From Streptomyces venezuelae (GTDB taxonomy: Bacteria > Actinomycetota > Actinomycetes > Streptomycetales > Streptomycetaceae): a stretch of 64,000 nucleotides of DNA. Numbering within the stretch: position 1 is the stretch's first letter; every line of letters starts with the position of its first letter. Below are positions 47,413 through 56,282 of this stretch, in pieces. Where the stretch lies: contig NZ_CP029191.1 in assembly GCF_008642335.1 (NCBI RefSeq), forward strand, positions 434,001 through 498,000, given 5' to 3'. The notes beneath the pieces are model-generated. The model did no database searches. It worked only from the letters and a program-made list of their open reading frames with translations, and was not told the DNA's origin. Both the position numbers and the translations under genes were made by a program.

Positions 47413-47436
47413 CAATACATCGGCACCGATGTATTG
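47413..47436. promoter_or_regulatory. Perfect 24-bp palindrome, probable PadR operator
   Basis: CAATACATCGG and CCGATGTATTG are exact reverse complements (11-bp arms) around a CA centre. It lies 62 bp from the hydrolase start and 42 bp from the padR start, between the divergent genes. A PadR dimer site controlling both genes is the natural reading. Confidence 0.75.
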
Positions 47437-47478
47437 CGTATCAGGGGTACAGCGGTTGTGTAGGCATGGTGAGGCAGA

Positions 47479-48021
47479 ATGCAGTGCATGCTCGAACTGG
47501 CCATCCTCGGGTTCCTCCACGACGCCGCCCTGCACGGCTACGAACTGCGCAAGCGCATCACCGCGCTGACAGGACACGTGCGGCCCGTGGCGGAGAGCAC
47601 GCTGTATCCCGCCATCAAGCGGCTGGAGAAGGCGGGACTGCTGGCCAGGGAGACGCAGCCCGGCGCCGTGGCCGCGCCCCGCCACGTCCTGAGTCTCACG
47701 TCGGCCGGCAGGCAGGAACTGCGCAAGCGGCTCGCCGACCCGGCACGGGGGGACATCACCGACGAGAACCGCTGGTTCACACTTCTCGCCTTCCTGCGCC
47801 ACCTCGACGACGCGCAGGCGCAGGCAGGGGTGCTCCGGCGGCGACTCGCCTTCCTGGAGGAGCCGGCCAGCTTCTTCTACGACGGTGAACGGCCCCTGCG
47901 GGCCGAGGAGCTCGACGACCCCTTCCGGCGCGGGATCCTCACGATCGCCCGCGCGACGAGCCGGGCCGAACTCACCTGGCTGCGCGACACCTTGGCGTCA
48001 CTCGACGGGAGCGCTCGCTGA
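47479..48021 (+). CDS. PadR-family transcriptional regulator
   Basis: 180 residues (ATG at 47479; an ATG three codons later, MLELAIL, may be the true start). Winged helix: LELAILGFLHDAALHGYELRKRI, VAESTLYPAIKRLEKAGLLARE, then VLSLTSAGRQELRKRL. The C-terminal part (AFLRHLDDAQAQAGVLRRRLAFLEEP) is the dimerising Vir_act_alpha_C-type helix. It faces an alpha/beta hydrolase with a perfect palindrome between. Its 3' end overlaps the convergent mpaB-like gene by 24 nt. Confidence 0.93.
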   Translation: MQCMLELAILGFLHDAALHGYELRKRITALTGHVRPVAESTLYPAIKRLEKAGLLARETQPGAVAAPRHVLSLTSAGRQELRKRLADPARGDITDENRWFTLLAFLRHLDDAQAQAGVLRRRLAFLEEPASFFYDGERPLRAEELDDPFRRGILTIARATSRAELTWLRDTLASLDGSAR

Positions 48022-48903
48022 GGTGCCCTCGTGCGGCACAGGGCAGCCGCGGACACCCGGAACGGGGAACGAACCTAGCTCTGCGACCACGTACCCGTCG
48101 GGGTACCCCTTGATCTCGCGGTTCTGGCGCGCATAATGCGGCGCCCTGCGTGGCGGCATGAGACGCACCGCGCGCCCTCGCAACCGCACCGCGCCCCGGA
48201 CCAGCGAGCGCGTGAGCGCATCCGGCTCTTCGTAGCGGAACGCCCGCAGCAAGGGCTCGTCCAGCAACGCGATGGTCGCCTTGCGCAGCATGGGCGCCAG
48301 AGGGCTCGGATACCACGAGGCCATCAGGTCCAGAGTCGCGTCGGAGACGCTGCGGGCTCCTTCGTCCCAGCCGAAGTTCGCCTCTTCGTATGCGTCGAGG
48401 ACGTTCTCGAACTCTTCGTAGGAGCGTGGGATGTCCTTGATGCCCATGTGCTGCCCGAGGGTGCGGTAGTACGTGGCAGCGGCGGCCGTCTCGTGCCGCG
48501 AGAGCCTGCGCCAGCCGTAGGTGTCGATCCACCGCTTCGGCACCACGACGAACGTGCACAGCACGTAGCGCATGTCGTCGTTGCTGATGTCGTAACTGCG
48601 GTGCATCTGGTTGATACGCCGGATGGCCGTGCGGCCCTCGTCGCCGGTGAAGCCGTGCTCCACGACGGTGTCGAGCAGCAGGGCCGTGTCGTCGTACCTC
48701 TTCTGCGTACGGTCCGTCAGCTCTGCCGTCTGCGCGAGCAGCCGACCGATGCTGGGCACCGCATACGTGCGATAGAGGGCGAGTTCGAGTGCGCGCGTAT
48801 AGTCCCACGGGAATTCGAACGTCGTGGTCAGACGGTAGATCTCGAGGTAGTCCCGCTCCGGATCGAGGCGCCTGATCTGCTTGAGTCGCTCGAAACGCTT
48901 CAC
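47998..48903 (-). CDS. MpaB-family oxygenase (DUF2236)
   Basis: 301 residues from GTG at 48903, supported by AAGGGGGA upstream. Motifs typical of the MpaB/rubber-oxygenase-like family: RDYLEIYRLTTTFEFPWDYTRALELALYRTYA, ISNDDMRYVLCTFVVVPKRWIDTYGWRRLS in outline, and YYRTLGQHMGIKDIPRSYEEF. The family includes haem-binding oxygenases such as fungal MpaB and latex-clearing protein. No signal peptide is seen, so it is probably cytoplasmic or membrane-associated. Substrate unknown. Confidence 0.85.
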   Translation of the reverse strand: MKRFERLKQIRRLDPERDYLEIYRLTTTFEFPWDYTRALELALYRTYAVPSIGRLLAQTAELTDRTQKRYDDTALLLDTVVEHGFTGDEGRTAIRRINQMHRSYDISNDDMRYVLCTFVVVPKRWIDTYGWRRLSRHETAAAATYYRTLGQHMGIKDIPRSYEEFENVLDAYEEANFGWDEGARSVSDATLDLMASWYPSPLAPMLRKATIALLDEPLLRAFRYEEPDALTRSLVRGAVRLRGRAVRLMPPRRAPHYARQNREIKGYPDGYVVAELGSFPVPGVRGCPVPHEGTSASAPVE

Positions 48904-49004
48904 CGCGCGGTCCCCCTTCTGTCGCCGGAGCACTAACTCTACGTTGATGCAGGGCAGATGCAGGGAACAACGGTGGTGGCACATACCGGGGGAAGGCAGA
49001 CCAC

Positions 49005-49310
49005 ATGTTTGACGCACTCCGCAAATTCTGGCGGGCCGACAAGCGGCCGCAGCCCGGGGACGGGACTGCGCGCGGCCGCGACAAGCACGAGCGCCCGCAC
49101 AACCTCTTCGAAGCGGCCGCCGTCTACGTCGCGGCATGCGCCGAGGACGATCAGACCAGCATGGACGAGGCCACCGGATGGGTCTCTCCGGAGGCACTGT
49201 CCTTCGGCGTCAACGAGCTCGCGTGCCGCGCCGTCATAGCCCTGGCGCGCGAGCGCGACGAGTCACCACGAGACGTGGCCCGACTGCTCCTCGGACTGCC
49301 CGCCGCTTGA
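49005..49310 (+). CDS. Conserved hypothetical protein (101 aa)
   Basis: Not recognised beyond being of a type seen in Streptomyces. The ATG follows GGGGGAAGG at normal spacing. Residues 1-35 are basic and probably disordered (ADKRPQPGDGTARGRDKHERP). The rest is helical: HNLFEAAAVYVAACAEDD, SPEALSFGVNELACRAVIALARERDESPRDVARLLLG. There is no signal or membrane segment. It is transcribed away from the mpaB-like gene. Confidence 0.7.
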   Translation: MFDALRKFWRADKRPQPGDGTARGRDKHERPHNLFEAAAVYVAACAEDDQTSMDEATGWVSPEALSFGVNELACRAVIALARERDESPRDVARLLLGLPAA

Positions 49311-49436
49311 GACAGCTCCCCGCCATGCTCGCCCCGAAAGGCATAGGTTCGTGATTTTCCTGGTCATCCACCTCTCGACGATCTCCGGGGCCAGTGGTTA
49401 GGGTGCGCCGACGGATGAAGCGATGGGGAGGCTGGC

Positions 49437-50258
49437 ATGGCCGGGACGGACGACGCTGTCGCCGCCGATGACGACGCGCTGTACGTACTGACGGCGGTGC
49501 TCCTCACGCCTGCGAAGTTCCCCAGTGTCCTTGGCGACGACTATCCGGAGGCCTGCGCCGCGCTGGATCTGCCGCCGCTGGCCGACGGCTACGGACTCGT
49601 GCTCGGCCAGGACGGCGCGGGCGCGCGCTGGACGGTCGTCGTCGACGACGTGTCGCTCGTCGCCGTGGCGATCGCTTCGTGGGACTGCGGCATGGAGTAC
49701 GACCTCTCCCCCGAGCAACGGACCGTGGTCGCCGCACTCCCCGGATGGCCGCTCGCCGTAGCCGTGGCCGCCCCGGGAGTACCTGCTCCGCACGATCCCG
49801 AACCTGATCCCGACGCAGGCCTCCCCCTGCTGACCCCACCGGAGGCCGGCGACTGGGGCCCGGCACAGCGGCGGCTGGGTGCGGACGAGATAGCGCTGCA
49901 GTGGGCGGAGTGGCGTGCGCAGATCGACGACAGTGACTTCGAGGCCCCGGGGACCGAGAAGGACGTGCCGGCCGATGCCGACGCGGCACCTCTGACCGGT
50001 GTCAGGCGCGTCCTGGCGGAAGCCCGTGCCTATGTGGATACACCGCCGCCCCTCGGACGGGTGCGGTCGGCCTTCGCCTCGGGCGACGCGCGCACGCTGC
50101 GGGCCGATGGTCCTGGCTGGTCACTGGTCGCCAGGACCGACGACATCGCTTTCGTGCTCCTGGACGAAGAGCCGGGGGAAGTACGTCCGGTGGGCCGCGG
50201 TCCCGAGCTCCCCGCGCTCCTGGAGGCCCTCGACAAGATGGCGGTACGTCCGTCCTGA
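49437..50258 (+). CDS. Hypothetical protein (273 aa)
   Basis: The ATG follows GGGGAGG. The protein is acidic, with alternating beta-rich stretches (ALYVLTAVLLTPAKFPSVLG, WTVVVDDVSLVAVAIASWDCG) and a Pro/Asp-rich linker (APHDPEPDPDAGLP). The second half ends with SLVARTDDIAFVLLDEEPGEV and LPALLEALDKM. It has no membrane segment. I do not recognise the family. The regular codon use and the terminator at its stop support a real gene. Confidence 0.72.
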   Translation: MAGTDDAVAADDDALYVLTAVLLTPAKFPSVLGDDYPEACAALDLPPLADGYGLVLGQDGAGARWTVVVDDVSLVAVAIASWDCGMEYDLSPEQRTVVAALPGWPLAVAVAAPGVPAPHDPEPDPDAGLPLLTPPEAGDWGPAQRRLGADEIALQWAEWRAQIDDSDFEAPGTEKDVPADADAAPLTGVRRVLAEARAYVDTPPPLGRVRSAFASGDARTLRADGPGWSLVARTDDIAFVLLDEEPGEVRPVGRGPELPALLEALDKMAVRPS

Positions 50259-50275
50259 GCCGCTTGGCGGCTCAG
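50255..50275 (+). terminator. Terminator hairpin overlapping a stop codon
   Basis: CTGAGCCGC-TTG-GCGGCTCAG is a perfect 9-bp stem with a 3-nt loop. It begins one base before the TGA of the preceding hypothetical gene. It is well placed to end that transcript and to separate it from the convergent small membrane protein. Confidence 0.7.
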
Positions 50276-50339
50276 CCGTCGCCTCACCGCCTCGCCTGCC
50301 CACCCGCTCGCCTGTCGGACCAGCCGGACGGCACGGCTC

Positions 50340-50522
50340 TCAGTGGCCTATCTCCTTGCGGGTCACCCGGCGCAGCCGACGCCGCTGACCCGAGTCGAGC
50401 GTGAGATATGCCGCTGCGGGGACTCCGAGCACGATCAGGAATGCGGCCCACCACGGCAGCCAGATCAGCAGAATGAGCCCGGCCGCCACACCACCTGCGG
50501 CGATCTTCGCCTTCTTCGACAT
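50340..50522 (-). CDS. Small membrane protein (60 aa)
   Basis: ATG at 50522 with a strong AAGGAGG site. The protein has a short basic start (MSKKAKIA), two adjacent hydrophobic stretches (AAGGVAAGLILLIWLPWWAA and FLIVLGVPAAAYLTL) and a strongly basic tail (RRRLRRVTRKEIGH). It probably forms a hairpin or a single long membrane helix with a cytoplasmic basic tail. Function unknown. Its upstream gene on the same strand is the desaturase, ending 121 bp before it. Confidence 0.72.
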   Translation of the reverse strand: MSKKAKIAAGGVAAGLILLIWLPWWAAFLIVLGVPAAAYLTLDSGQRRRLRRVTRKEIGH

Positions 50523-50643
50523 GTGCGTCGCCTCCTTCGCGGCGTGTGCCGCTCTCTGTCCTGAAAAACGGCAACCGCTCCCCCACGGTTCCGGACCACG
50601 ACCCTGAGAGACCCCTGAATCGCGCCCCCTACTGGTTCGGTGC

Positions 50644-51696
50644 CTACTCGACCCGAAGCGGCTCGCCGACTTCGTACATGTGCCGCAGGACCTGCCGGTA
50701 GGAGTCGATGAACCCGGCCTCCGTGTAGGACATGCCCACAGCAGCACAGTGGGCGCGCACGACGGGCTGGGCGAGCCGCAAATGGGGCCGGGGCATGCTC
50801 GGGAACAGGTGATGCTCGATCTGGTAGTTGAGTCCGCCGAGGAACCAGTCGGTCACCGGGCCACCGCGGATGTTGCGCGAGGTGAGCACCTGGCGGCGCA
50901 GATGTCCCCAGCGCTCGCCGTTCGGGTCCGGCATCTCCATGCCCTTGTGGTTGGGCGCGAAGGCCAGTCCGAGGTGCAGGCCGAACAGCGCCTGGTGTAT
51001 CGCGGCGAAGGCGATCGCGTGGCCGAGGGGCATGGCGGCGAGGAGCAACGTCACGTAGCCGACGAGGTGCGCGACCAGCAGCAGGCCTTCGACGACCCGC
51101 TCGCGGGGAGCCTGCCGCCGCAGGTCCTGGAAGCCGTAGATCTTCATGGCGACGCCCTGGAGGAGCGTCAGCGGAAAGAAGAGCCAGGACTGGTTACGGG
51201 TGAGCCAACGCCGGAATCCGACGCGCAGCTTGGCCTGCCTGCTGGTCCACACGAGGACGTTCGCGGCGACATCGGGATCCTTGTCGATGTGGTTCGGGTT
51301 GGCGTGGTGCCTGTTGTGCTTGTCGTTCCACCAGGCCGAGCTCATTCCGAGCAGGAGGTTGCCGTGCACGAGACCGATGGCACGGCTCACCGAACGGTCC
51401 GTCGTTATCTGCGAATGACCCGCGTCATGGCCGATGAACGCTGTCCGGGCGCACAGGACGGACAGCACCGGCGCCAGCAGAAGCACCCACCATGAGGTGC
51501 CGAGCAGAAACATGCCGGCGCCCACGGCGAGCAGAGCTCCGGCATTGACCGCGATGGTCCGCGCGTACCAACCGGTGCGCCGACCGAGGAGGCCCTGTTC
51601 CTTGACCGTGCGCAGGAGCGGGGCGAAATCACTTCCGGCACTTTGCCCGCGAGTGCTGGACGGGGAGCGTTCCGCTACTGCGGCGGCTTGGGACAT
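50644..51696 (-). CDS. Membrane fatty acid desaturase
   Basis: 350 residues; the ATG at 51696 follows GGAGACC. The three His boxes of di-iron membrane desaturases are HDAGH, HNRHH and QIEHH, separated by two pairs of membrane helices (YARTIAVNAGALLAVGAGMF and following; VAHLVGYVTLLLAAMPLGHA). The QIEHH form is typical of front-end or linoleoyl-CoA-type desaturases. It should introduce double bonds into acyl chains of lipids, using O2 and electrons from a ferredoxin or flavoprotein. Temperature or stress control is plausible but not shown. Confidence 0.93.
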   Translation of the reverse strand: MSQAAAVAERSPSSTRGQSAGSDFAPLLRTVKEQGLLGRRTGWYARTIAVNAGALLAVGAGMFLLGTSWWVLLLAPVLSVLCARTAFIGHDAGHSQITTDRSVSRAIGLVHGNLLLGMSSAWWNDKHNRHHANPNHIDKDPDVAANVLVWTSRQAKLRVGFRRWLTRNQSWLFFPLTLLQGVAMKIYGFQDLRRQAPRERVVEGLLLVAHLVGYVTLLLAAMPLGHAIAFAAIHQALFGLHLGLAFAPNHKGMEMPDPNGERWGHLRRQVLTSRNIRGGPVTDWFLGGLNYQIEHHLFPSMPRPHLRLAQPVVRAHCAAVGMSYTEAGFIDSYRQVLRHMYEVGEPLRVE

Positions 51697-51730
51697 GGTG
51701 GGTCTCCGGTCTTCATGACAACGGGCTGAC

Positions 51731-51751
51731 CTGATAGAACGTACGGATCAG
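51731..51751 (-). promoter_or_regulatory. Possible operator upstream of the desaturase
   Basis: CTGAT and ATCAG arms enclose AGAACGTACGG, 35-55 bp upstream of the desaturase start. The core GTACGTTC (minus strand) plus CTGA flank resembles the site upstream of the ABM gene (15703-15719). A shared TetR-type regulator is possible; the arms are short, so this is tentative. Confidence 0.3.
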
Positions 51752-51943
51752 TGACCTGGGGCAACCATGGCGGCACCACCCGTGTCCACCGGGGGGCCAG
51801 CACCGTCCGACAGGGGGGTTGACTACACCCCCTCGCGAAAAGTGACCCGGATCACCGCACCATGACACCCAAGAAGGCCTTTGCGTGCTGTACTCTCGGC
51901 CGCTCCGGTCTCAGTAGTCAAATTTGAGGAATGCGCCATCGCT

Positions 51944-54820
51944 GTGCACAGGCTCCCTGTCGTGTCCCCCTCCGAGATCTCCGAACTGTCGCGCTGTTCC
52001 GTTCTCTTCGTGCCCGCCGACCCGCCCCGTGACGGACGTGTCGCCTTCTGGCACGCCGACGGCACCGAGCCGCCGCACACCTCCGCCGGTGTCCACGAAG
52101 AACTCACCCTTGTCGTACCGGGGGACGAGGGCGTGGAACTGGCGACGGTGTCCGCAGTTCTGGTTCCCGTCCGTGCCGCGCTGCCGGTCCTCACGCGCGC
52201 GCGTGCCGCTACGGAGACGCACCCGACCGGTGCCTTCTGGGGCACGGCGGGGGTGTTGGCCCTGCAACTGGCGGCACGCGGCCTGCTGCTGCCGGGGCTG
52301 ACCGTCGGCGACCACGACGCGTGGCGCGCCGGCCCGCTGAGTGCCGAGGATCTGCAACGGCTGCGCGAGCTGGCCGCCGCGATGCCGCCGGCCGCCCATG
52401 CCCTGCCGCTGGGCGGCAGCGAGCCGCCGCGGCTGCCCGAACCCGAGCACGTCCTGCGCCAGTTCCTCGACGCCGTGGCCGACACGCTTCCCCGCTCCCC
52501 CGCCGCGCAACTGGCCGTGGGCGGACCCGTGTTCGCCGCTCCGGAGCCACAGCACGTACCGGAGCAACGCGCCTGGGCGCTGGACGTCGCCGCCGGGCAC
52601 GACGCCGGGGTACGGATCTCTCTGCGCCTGGAGATTCCCGGCCTCGCCACGGTGGCCGACGACGGTACCCGGCTGCCCTTCCGGGCCGTGCTGCAGTTGC
52701 ACAGTGTCAGTGATCCCTCGCTCGTCGCGGACGCCGCGGAGGTGTGGGCGGGGTCCGGCGCCTCGGGTCAGGCCTTCGGCGCGCGTGCACGTATGGACGC
52801 TCTGCTCGCGCTGCGTCGCGCCACGCGCGCGTGGCCGCCGCTCGCCCCTCTGCTGTCGGCCACCGTCCCCGACGCGATCGAGCTTGCCGACGAGGACGTC
52901 ACCGCGCTCCTGAGCGACGGCGCCCGCCTGCTTGCGGCCGCGGGCGTCGACGTGCACTGGCCCAGGGAACTGGCGCGCAATCTCACCGCACACGCCGTCA
53001 TCGGGCCGACGGACGACGACGAGAGTGACCAGAAGGGCCCGCACAAGCTCTCCTCGGACACGCCGTCCTTCCTCTCGGCCGACGCACTTCTCGCCTTCAA
53101 CTGGCGCTTCGCGCTGGGTGATCAGCAGCTCACGCGGGCGGAGCTTGACCGCCTCGCGGAGTCGAACCGTCCAGTCGTCCGCCTGCGGGATCAGTGGGTC
53201 GTGGTCGACCCGGCGGAGGTCCGCCGCGCGCGCGACCAGCAGGATCACAAGGTCACCCCTATGGACGCGCTCGGCGCCGCGCTGACGGGCACGGCCGAGG
53301 TCGGGGGGCAGCGAGTCGACGTGGAGCCGACGGGCTGGCTCGCCACTCTGCGGGAGCGGCTCGCCGACCCGGAAGGAATGGAACCCGTCGGCCAACCCGC
53401 CGCCCTTGCCGCCGAGTTGCGCGACTACCAGCTGCGCGGACTGAACTGGCTGGCACGCATGACATCGCTCGGGCTGGGCGCCTGTCTCGCCGATGACATG
53501 GGTCTCGGCAAGACGATCACGCTGATCTCCTTGCACCTGCACCGTCAGACGCAGGAGGAGTCCGCCGGGCCCACCCTGGTGGTCTGTCCGACGTCCCTCA
53601 TGGGCAACTGGCAGCGCGAGGTCGAGAAGTTCGCGCCGGGCACGCGTGTACGCCGGTTCCACGGCTCTCAGCGCGACCTCGACGATCTGGCGGACGGCGA
53701 GTTCGTCCTGACCACCTACGGAACGATGCGACTCGACGCGGAGAGACTGGGCCGGACCACCTGGGGCATGGTCGTCGCCGACGAGGCACAGCATGTCAAG
53801 AACCCCTACTCGGCCACGGCGAAGCAGCTGCGCACCATCAGTACACGCGCGCGCGTGGCGCTCACCGGTACACCTGTGGAGAACAACCTCTCCGAACTGT
53901 GGGCCATCCTCGACTGGACGACCCCCGGCCTGCTCGGGCGGCTCGGCACCTTTCGTACGCGCTACGCCCAGGCCGTCGAGGGCGGCTCGGATCCTGGTGC
54001 CGCCGAGCGGCTCGGACAGCTCGTGCGACCGTTCCTGCTGCGCCGCCGCAAGTCGGATCCGGGAATCGCTCCCGAGCTGCCGCCCAAGACGGAGACCGAC
54101 CGTGCCGTCTCGCTCACCGCGGAGCAAGCGGGCCTCTACGAAGCGGTGGTTCGGGAGACGCTCGCAGACATCTCCGGCGCCGACGGGTTCGCGCGCAGGG
54201 GTCTGATCGTCAAGCTCCTGACGGGTCTCAAGCAGATCTGCAACCACCCCGCGCAGTACCTCAAGGAAGACGAGCCCCGCATCCCGGGCCGCTCCGGAAA
54301 GCTGGAGCTGCTCGACGAGTTGCTCGACACGATCCTCGCGGAAGAGGCGAGCGTGCTCGTCTTCACTCAGTACGTCCAGATGGCGCGGCTCATCGAACAG
54401 CATCTCGCGGCACGTGGTGTGCCCTCGCAGTTCCTGCACGGGGGTACTCCTGTAGCGCAGCGGGAAGCCATGGTGCAGCGCTTCCAGGAGGGTGAAGTGC
54501 CGGTCTTCCTGCTGTCGTTGAAGGCGGCCGGGACGGGCTTGAACCTGACTCGTGCCGAGCACGTCGTGCACTACGACCGCTGGTGGAATCCCGCCGTTGA
54601 GGCGCAGGCCACCGACCGCGCGTACCGCATCGGGCAGACGCAGCCGGTGCAGGTGCACCGGCTGATCGCGGAGGGGACGATCGAGGACCGCATCGCCGAC
54701 ATGCTGCTGCGCAAGCGGGAGCTGGCGGACGCCGTCCTCGGCTCCGGCGAGGCCGCTCTCACCGAGCTGACCGATGCCGAACTGTCGGATCTTGTGGAGC
54801 TGCGAGGGGGCACGCGATGA
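51944..54820 (+). CDS. SNF2-family helicase (RapA/YwqA-like)
   Basis: 958 residues from GTG at 51944; GAGGA is 13 bp upstream, and an earlier TTG is possible. The N-terminal 480 residues form the bacterial SNF2-associated region. The motor has Walker A ADDMGLGKTITLISL, VVCPTSLMGNWQREV, the DEAQH box, ALTGTPVENNLSELW, then the second lobe with VLVFTQYVQMARLIEQHL, FLLSLKAAGTGLNLTRAEHV and RIGQTQPVQVHRL. It should be a DNA translocase or a transcription/repair factor. The next gene overlaps by 4 nt and encodes a SWIM zinc-finger protein, as in the ywqA-ywqB arrangement of Bacillus. Confidence 0.94.
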   Translation: MHRLPVVSPSEISELSRCSVLFVPADPPRDGRVAFWHADGTEPPHTSAGVHEELTLVVPGDEGVELATVSAVLVPVRAALPVLTRARAATETHPTGAFWGTAGVLALQLAARGLLLPGLTVGDHDAWRAGPLSAEDLQRLRELAAAMPPAAHALPLGGSEPPRLPEPEHVLRQFLDAVADTLPRSPAAQLAVGGPVFAAPEPQHVPEQRAWALDVAAGHDAGVRISLRLEIPGLATVADDGTRLPFRAVLQLHSVSDPSLVADAAEVWAGSGASGQAFGARARMDALLALRRATRAWPPLAPLLSATVPDAIELADEDVTALLSDGARLLAAAGVDVHWPRELARNLTAHAVIGPTDDDESDQKGPHKLSSDTPSFLSADALLAFNWRFALGDQQLTRAELDRLAESNRPVVRLRDQWVVVDPAEVRRARDQQDHKVTPMDALGAALTGTAEVGGQRVDVEPTGWLATLRERLADPEGMEPVGQPAALAAELRDYQLRGLNWLARMTSLGLGACLADDMGLGKTITLISLHLHRQTQEESAGPTLVVCPTSLMGNWQREVEKFAPGTRVRRFHGSQRDLDDLADGEFVLTTYGTMRLDAERLGRTTWGMVVADEAQHVKNPYSATAKQLRTISTRARVALTGTPVENNLSELWAILDWTTPGLLGRLGTFRTRYAQAVEGGSDPGAAERLGQLVRPFLLRRRKSDPGIAPELPPKTETDRAVSLTAEQAGLYEAVVRETLADISGADGFARRGLIVKLLTGLKQICNHPAQYLKEDEPRIPGRSGKLELLDELLDTILAEEASVLVFTQYVQMARLIEQHLAARGVPSQFLHGGTPVAQREAMVQRFQEGEVPVFLLSLKAAGTGLNLTRAEHVVHYDRWWNPAVEAQATDRAYRIGQTQPVQVHRLIAEGTIEDRIADMLLRKRELADAVLGSGEAALTELTDAELSDLVELRGGTR

Positions 54821-56136
54821 GTGACATGCATGGTGAGGCGTACGACGATGCGGACGGCACGCGCGTGGGCGCGCAGTCGGAGGAGCGCACGTTCGCGGCG
54901 TTGCCGCCCGCACATGGGCGAGGTTTCGCGCAGAGCTGGTGGGGCCAGGCCTGGTTGAAGGCCCTTGAGGACACCGCCCTGGATCTGCAGCAGTTGAAGG
55001 CCGGCCGTCGTCTCGCGCGCGCGGGCGCGGTGGGTGCGGTTTCCGTGCGCCCCGGTCGCATCACGGCTGTGGTCAAGGACCGGGACGGTGCGCCGCACCG
55101 TTCCGATGTGCTGCTGCAGGAGCTGAGCCCGGAGGCGTGGAACCGCTTTCTGGACATGGCGATCGAGAGGGCGGGGCACATCGCCGCGCTCCTGGACCGC
55201 GACATGCCTCCGCACCTGGTGGAGGATTCCGCGGCGGCAGGCGTCGAACTCCTGCCTGGGATCGGCGATCTCGAGCCCGAGTGCGACTGCGACGCGTGGG
55301 ACCACTGTGGGCATACGGCCGCCCTCTGCTACCAGGTGGCGCGTCTCCTCGACGAGGACCCGTTCGTGCTGCTGCTGATGCGGGGGCGCGGGGAGCGGGT
55401 GCTTCTCGACGAGCTGCAGGCGCGCAGTGCTTCGACGGCCGAAGCCCAGGAGGCTCACGGGGACGCCCAGGAGGCCGACCCAGAGGGCGTGGACGCCGCT
55501 GAGGCGTACGCGGACGGCGCCATCCTCCCGCCGCTGCCCGCCCTGCCTCCGCTGCCCGCGGAGCCCGGTGTGCCGCCGTCCCTCGACACGGAGGCGGAGC
55601 CCGCTCCGGGCCTCGACGTGGCCGCGGTCGAGTTCCTGGCCGCACAGGCCGCCGTCGAAGCACACCGACTCCTGGCCGACGCGCTCGCACCGGGGCATGA
55701 ACGTCACCCCATAGAGAACGACTTGACGACCGGCGAGGACGCTGTCCGGATGGCGGCGGCGCGACCCGGCATCGCGGTCGAAACGCGGCTCGCTGCGGCG
55801 TCCGACCGCGGCCGGGACGGTCTCGACCTTGCCGTCCGGGCCTGGAGATACGGGGGTCGGGCCGCCCTCCACGTCCTGGAAGAGACGTGGACGCCGCAGG
55901 ACGAAGCGCTGGCACGCGCGCGTGCCGCACTGGACGCCGCATGGGACGAGGAGGAGCGTCCCCCGCTTCGTGCCGACCACAACCGCTGGACCGTGGTCGG
56001 CACGGATGTGCAGCTGCGCCATGGGCGCGACGGCCGCTGGTGGCCCTACCGCAAGGAAGGGGGCCGTTGGGCTCCCGCGGGGCCCGCGGCCCAGGACCCG
56101 GCGACGGCACTGGCCGTCGCCGACGGAAACGAGTGA
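54817..56136 (+). CDS. SWIM zinc-finger protein
   Basis: 439 residues. A SWIM motif CxCx(n)CxH is seen as CDCDAWDHCGH at about residue 155, preceded by SWWGQAWLKALEDTALDLQQL and GRAHIAAL-like helices. The middle is an acidic Pro-rich linker (LPPLPALPPLPAEPG). The C-terminal part ends with RWWPYRKEGGRWAPAGPAAQD. Such proteins are constant partners of SNF2 helicases and probably bind DNA or the helicase. Its ATG overlaps the helicase stop (ATGA), so the two are made together. Confidence 0.9.
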   Translation: MSDMHGEAYDDADGTRVGAQSEERTFAALPPAHGRGFAQSWWGQAWLKALEDTALDLQQLKAGRRLARAGAVGAVSVRPGRITAVVKDRDGAPHRSDVLLQELSPEAWNRFLDMAIERAGHIAALLDRDMPPHLVEDSAAAGVELLPGIGDLEPECDCDAWDHCGHTAALCYQVARLLDEDPFVLLLMRGRGERVLLDELQARSASTAEAQEAHGDAQEADPEGVDAAEAYADGAILPPLPALPPLPAEPGVPPSLDTEAEPAPGLDVAAVEFLAAQAAVEAHRLLADALAPGHERHPIENDLTTGEDAVRMAAARPGIAVETRLAAASDRGRDGLDLAVRAWRYGGRAALHVLEETWTPQDEALARARAALDAAWDEEERPPLRADHNRWTVVGTDVQLRHGRDGRWWPYRKEGGRWAPAGPAAQDPATALAVADGNE

Positions 56137-56282
56137 CGACGCGACCCATGCGGGGTGACCTGGCCCCTCCTGGAGGAGGCGCCGTCGGCACGTCCCTCTG
56201 AGTTCACCCGCAGGCCTCCTCTGGTTCGTGATGGCGGCGAAGTCTGACCGCTGTCACGAACCTTGTGCCTCAGGAGGCCCCG

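Noticed and set aside
51911..54913. A 1,000-codon minus-strand open frame opposite the SNF2 helicase
   Set aside because: Antisense shadow; all helicase motifs are on the plus strand and the minus frame has none.
56202..56211. GTTCACCCGC, matching one half of a PhoP (PHO) box, upstream of the phytase-like gene
   Set aside because: A PHO box needs at least two 11-bp repeats in register. The adjacent 11-mers do not match, so one half-site is likely chance.
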